Shown piece by piece: positions 59,601 through 64,000 of a DNA stretch of 64,000 nucleotides. A model generated the notes under the pieces. It worked only from the letters and a program-made list of their open reading frames with translations. It was not told the DNA's origin and did not search any database. Within the stretch, counting starts at the first letter, position 1. The number at the start of each line of letters is the position of its first letter. Made by a program: the position numbers and the translations under genes. The stretch comes from Capitella teleta (taxonomy: Eukaryota; Annelida; Polychaeta; Capitellidae): contig KB308935.1 in assembly GCA_000328365.1 (NCBI GenBank), positions 46,776 through 110,775 of the forward strand, read 5' to 3'.

Positions 59601-62178
59601 CACAAAAAAAAAACTCGACGTAATATTAATTCCTACTCTGTATAACTAAGTGTATGAATATGTATTACATAATAATACATTATGTAATTGGATACAATTT
59701 ATTTAATTTAGCTGGCCGTGGCAGTAATCTAGCGTAAACGCAGTGAAGACATCAGTGCATTCTGAACATATCATCATCATGAATGACACGAACAGGAAGA
59801 CGCTCGAATACATTAGAATAGGCGGGATAATTGGAGAAACGCCTCATTGCACGTGTCATATTCAGCAAAACGCTAAAAGATGACCGGAGAATGAAAATGT
59901 CCGATTAGCCATGTGACCGCGCAAACGAGATCGAAAAGGCTGATAGCCAAGTGACGCCATTAAAGAGAATTAGAGAGCGCATTAGAGAGGTGTATAGAGA
60001 GGACATGCAGTTGAAAACATCGGTATGGGAACTGCGTGAAATTGGAAAAGAAATGGAGATGAGAGAAATGAGGCTTAATTATAGGATAGAAAAGCTTTTA
60101 TTCGGGGGGCGTCAATCGAATGAACGCTGAGCCCGGAGGCAACACTCGCCCCCCCCCCCCCTCACAGAACGCGTGGCTAATGGTCACAGTCAGCCCCTCG
60201 CGTGTTGGACTTCAGCGGAATTACTAGTAACTCGGGTCAGAGGTCAGGCTGAAGAATCTTCCTTCATTGATCAGCCTCGCTTTCAGCGGAGGAAACAGAT
60301 CGTGGCGAAAAGTGAAAAGATTTGATGCACAAATTACAAAGAGAGCGGAATGTCGAAAGGGCTAGGATGGTCCGCGGCACGAACGCTTGAATTAATAAGT
60401 TAATGACCTCTGCCAGCCTCTTATGAAGGTCATCGCCCAATCCCCGGTGTTGAGAATAATCAGCAAGGCAAGCGAATAGAGTTGGGAGGTAAATCGGCAG
60501 AAAGGGCATGGGAGTGGGAAAAAAAAAACTACCTTAGTACTCATTAAGCTACAGAAGGGAGGTCCTGAATAACACTATTGACGTTTGATATACATGAACT
60601 TGGAGAAGCATAGAATATTTCACTGACGCGTCTTCCATTCAAAGACACCTTACACAATAATTACATGTATGAATCTATTTTTTTCTCTTCCGTGGTTATA
60701 ATCATCGCGGTGATAATTCTAAGACGGAATTTCCCGTGGGAATGCAGCATAATGTTCAGTGACATCAAATGTGCGCAGTTAATTTTAGCAAGGATGGTGA
60801 AAGCTATTTCTTTGTCGGGATAAAATTTACATGCTAAAAAAAAAAACCGCTTTCAATGCAAGCATACGGGCCTCCTTGGCAAATGACTTTGATCAATGTT
60901 TTGGTCGACATTCCTTCTCTTGAACTATTAACATATTAATTGGAGTCGATTTAATAACCACACACACCCGTTAGAATTGTGATAATAGCGTTGCGGTAAG
61001 ATAAGTCATAAGATAATAAATCCCAGGGAGAATACTTCATTTGTAAACACAGAAGTATTTGTGAGCACGTGCTCATGGCAGCACGGCGAGGACAGTGCTA
61101 CGATTATGAATCGAACGCCGAACGCAGCGAATTGAACTTCAGTACAAACTTCATTGCAATGAACTTCAATTAAATTCACAATTTACAAAGGAGCTACTTA
61201 TTCGAGCCAGCGTTACCCACAGCACTCGAGTGCTAAACGATTTTGAGCGTCGATATAGTATTGAAGAAGTCTGCGGTGAGCGGATATTAGCTGGCTTTTA
61301 ACGCGTAAATCAGCGACTTAAGTGTCGTCGAATCCATCGACTTGTTCCTATAATTAACGTGGTCACGTCGTCACGAACAAGCGTGTTCGACCGACATGTT
61401 CTTCAAGCCAACTTCTCGTTCAGAACCACTGAACGCGAACGGTTCGTGTCAACAATGAACATACTTCATTCGCATTCCATATAAAACATAAAAATCAACA
61501 CGCACTGAAAAACGTGGCAGCTAGTAGAAAGCGCGTTTGGCATAACTCTGGAATTGAAATGCGGCCAAAAAATGGTGACAACGAATAAAGAATTAGATTC
61601 AGAGAACAGAGACATATTGCATTGTTAATATATCAAGTTGGAATATCACAATTGAATATGCGATTTGTGAAGAAAAAAAACGTGTTCGTAGAATTTTTTT
61701 TCTTATTAGAGATTGAACAATGTTTCCAGTGTAAACAAATTGCATTCCAAGGGAAGGAAGGAGAAGTAATATTACGAGATTATTTTGTGATTAATGATAA
61801 TGTACTTGCATGATTTTCAAAGTGAAAATAATGATGTGTCATATATATAATTGTACGTATAACATATTCTCACACTTGTTAATGAACTTAATGAGAATTT
61901 AATTACACCAATTACATCAGTGAACGCGAGTAATATGACTCAATTGACTGAAGGGCCTATCCCCAATGACTAATTCAGAAATTGATTTTTTTTTTTCTTA
62001 CGAATTTCATGAAAATCGAACCCAAACAAGAATACCAGATCAAAATTGAAATGAATGAATTTCTATAATTAATCAACTCACCAACTTTACATGCTTTAGC
62101 GCCTTGTTTAAGTCGAACATTGCAACAAACGCGTTTGACTTTCACTCCGAAGAAGAACAGCATAAGACATGACACCAT
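56629..62178 (-). CDS. ELMOD1/2: ELMO-domain protein (ELMOD1/2-like GAP)
   Basis: Seven exons: 62082-62178, 58610-58736, 57364-57493, 57175-57308, 57054-57122, 56871-57004, 56629-56813; 291 residues (human ELMOD2 293). The short basic-hydrophobic N-terminus (MVSCLMLFFFGVKVKRVC) is followed by a helical region (ESSLKHSK, RIKSVSPEIHPQFGP) and the ELMO domain with the GAP signature ARISKQWTEIGFQGDDP, TDFRGMGLLGLQNL (catalytic Arg present), YSFAIVGINITGLAHQLL and YEFDKFWFSQET. ELMODs are GTPase-activating proteins for Arl2/Arl3 and Arf family GTPases. Splice sites in exons 1, 4 and 6 were picked by phase and by alignment to the human proteins. Intron 1 is 3.3 kb and contains no gene I trust. Confidence 0.94.
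58737..62081. other. ELMOD intron 1
   Basis: It holds A, C and T runs, a palindromic E-box GAGCACGTGCTC (about 61074-61085) and an 81-codon minus-strand frame (60264-60509) without recognised motif. Regulatory content is possible but unproven. Confidence 0.4.
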
Positions 62179-62390
62179 GTTTGCTTCGCTCCCGATCACG
62201 AATCGATCCTCGACGGCTTAATCCAAAAGAGAAATCGCCAGAAAAGTCCAAATGAACGGCCCATTGAAGGTCAAAAGTGATATTGGCATTAGAACATGGG
62301 CCTGACACAAATAGTGCATGTATCGGGCTTTTCCTGGCGAATGACAGCCGTGCAGATCGCGTGCTTCGCGACAGAACGAAGTTTACACAA

Positions 62391-62426
62391 GTGGGCGGAG
62401 CCTTATCTCCTCATGAATATTCATAA
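62391..62426 (-). promoter_or_regulatory. Candidate ELMOD promoter sites
   Basis: GTGGGCGGAGCC (KLF/Sp-type box), TTATCT (GATA site) and the palindrome ATGAATATTCAT lie 210-250 bp upstream of the ELMOD ATG. By motif only. Confidence 0.25.
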
Positions 62427-63330
62427 TAGACAGTGCGACTTTGTGTTATCTTTGTGAAGATCGGTGTTATAATTTTATGTTATGAGTAACGCTATATATA
62501 CATATATAAGCTGTTAGATCATATTATAGTTATTATAAGTTAAGTATGCTAAGGGATATATAAAATGATAAAAAATAAAATTCTTACTTTTATCTCATTC
62601 AAGGAGGCATTACTTTGCAGAGCAAAATAATTCTAAATTTCTAATGCGCATAAAAAGTTATAAACACATCAAAAGGGAACAATAACAAAAGATGCTACAT
62701 ACGCTAAATCATAGTTACACGTAAGAAGAAAAAGGTGCATTTTAATGCTTTTAAATCCGTTTAAGGGGAGGCTCGAGGATGAAAGGTTCTGTTGTAGTTG
62801 GAGAGGATGACGAGAGAGCATTTTAGAGAGTTCCGGCGCTTTCTTTTGTGTCAGTGAAAGTGATAACAAAGTCTTTTCTTTCGAACGGAAGCGTGTCTGG
62901 TTTTAATAAAGAGAAGATATCCAAAATGACTGAGTCGACTTTCTGGGTAATTTATGATCGCCTTGCTCACAATTAAAACAGTTACTCATGACTGTCTCTC
63001 ATTAGAATAATTTCCGCGAAAACAGGTTAAAAAGAGATAAACATTATTATTATTACAAGCTGAGTTGATCATCTATTTCAATGGCGGCGATCGCTGGCTG
63101 GTAAACGCAGTCATTAAATTGATAAAATAGTATCGTTTTCGCTGTAGAACCACGGAGAAATTAGTCAGCTACTCTATTTGGATAGAATTCGTTTTGACAG
63201 CCACCGCCCTGACCCCAGGCGCTGTATATGTGCTCACGAGAAGAGATAGGAATCTCACAAAAAGTAATCATCTTTTGAGATCGATAATAAGGGGTTTTAT
63301 GCCGCCCTAAATTGACTAAATATTACGAGT
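62427..63330. other. Non-coding stretch
   Basis: Nothing recognised. Confidence 0.4.
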
Positions 63331-63573
63331 TATTGTCAGTGAGCGCATGCGCAGTCGCTAGACCCTGAAGCAGATTGTAATTAGCCAGAATCGGCTGGCT
63401 ATCATTGTCTAACGAGCAGACGACGCCACAGCACCCTTCGGTCGGAGCGGCCAACTGGGTGTTACACAATGGCTGGTTATAGTAAAAATGACCGGCTAGC
63501 TGCTTAAGCCGTTCCACCAATCAGAGATATCGGCTCAGCATTATGATCGGCGGCTGACAGCGGCTTGGAGTGG
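63331..63573 (-). repeat. MITE-like repeat, copy B (longest)
   Basis: The fullest of three copies (others 7437-7573 and 19766-19818). It includes GCGCATGCGC, AACGAGCAGACGACGCC, AACTGGGTGTTACACAATGG and ATCAGAGATATCGGCTCAGC. Non-coding; the 65-codon frame is incidental. Element class not determined. Confidence 0.6.
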
Positions 63574-64000
63574 CTTGGCAATGATTGCTATATCATCCTA
63601 TACGTATAATGATGCCATTAGTTAACACAAACATGCACTACTCTCTACATGTGGTACAAGTGTGGTAATTTTGAGATTGGACGAGTTCAAAATCCTATGA
63701 TGTTCCACTGAATTACACTCTCATGCTTGACTCAAGTTGAAGAAGTTTAGGCCGTTTCATAAACTTAAAAAAAAAACCACCATTATTTTTAACCAGGAAC
63801 ATCATAATCACCATCATCACTTTGTTTGTTGTGTCTGCTGACGCAAATTCAGCAAGATTCTAATTAACTCTTCTATGGCAAGCAAATAATATATGCAGCG
63901 GGAAGAGGAAGCAAATAGAGCAACAGTTTGGAAAAGGAAAGAGGATGGCGAACCGAATGAGTTGTTGCATCAGGATCTTGAATGAAACATTCGCCGGGTT
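63574..64000. other. Non-coding end of the window
   Basis: Nothing recognised. Confidence 0.4.

Noticed and set aside
60264-60509. 81-codon minus-strand frame in ELMOD intron 1
   Set aside because: No recognised motif, no usable splice connection and no flanking exons.
61074-61085. Palindromic GAGCACGTGCTC as an important enhancer
   Set aside because: A single E-box palindrome in a 3-kb intron; the same wording occurs inside the Kelch coding exon, so it is not informative alone.

Overview
This is animal nuclear DNA, AT-rich, with compact multi-exon genes (most introns 50 to 150 bp, GT-AG, a few of 1 to 4 kb), polyadenylation signals and many decayed transposable elements. The SLX4 is of the zinc finger + BTB type, the nine-finger TFIIIA is complete, and CR1/L2-like LINE pieces, a Ty1/copia element and a mariner-type remnant are present. 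This suggests a non-vertebrate, probably marine, animal. I cannot name the phylum. All exon structures below were assembled by hand from reading frame, splice sites and family alignment; for each named gene the exon phases add up to one open frame.

Layout. 0-5 kb: a 181-bp tandem repeat, a foldback element and a broken copia element. 7-10.5 kb: an unidentified minus-strand gene with a LINE tail in its last intron. 11-12.3 kb: a likely retrocopy and a mariner-type transposase remnant. 12.9-14.8 kb: NR2C2AP (+). 15.2-19.6 kb, minus strand: SLX4 and, directly in front of it in the same frame, a 97-residue membrane protein; only 6 nt separate them, so they look dicistronic. 20.4-21.1 kb: a secreted tandem cystine-knot-like protein (+), followed by a decayed partial duplicate. 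23.1-25.8 kb: a BTB-BACK-Kelch protein (-). 28.6-29.8 kb: TMEM33 (+), convergent with an SLC16-like MFS transporter (-, 30.7-33.3 kb). 33.5-41 kb: LINE remnants, microsatellites and a foldback element. 41.1-44.8 kb: GTF3A (-). 45-46.4 kb: two LINE pieces in opposite orientations. 49.0-54.1 kb: an unrecognised 260-residue protein (+) with a 14-nt micro-exon, convergent with VMA21 (-, 54.3-55.3 kb). 56.6-62.2 kb: an ELMOD1/2 gene (-) with a 3.3-kb first intron.

The genes do not form one pathway: they cover DNA repair (SLX4), 5S rRNA transcription (TFIIIA), ER and V-ATPase biology (TMEM33, VMA21), small-GTPase control (ELMOD), ubiquitin-ligase adaptors (Kelch) and transport (MFS). Three things run across the window: a TCATAACGCA-type motif just upstream of several unrelated start codons and in the copia LTR; a family of about 60-bp elements with eight copies; and several small inverted-repeat elements that share sequence with each other.
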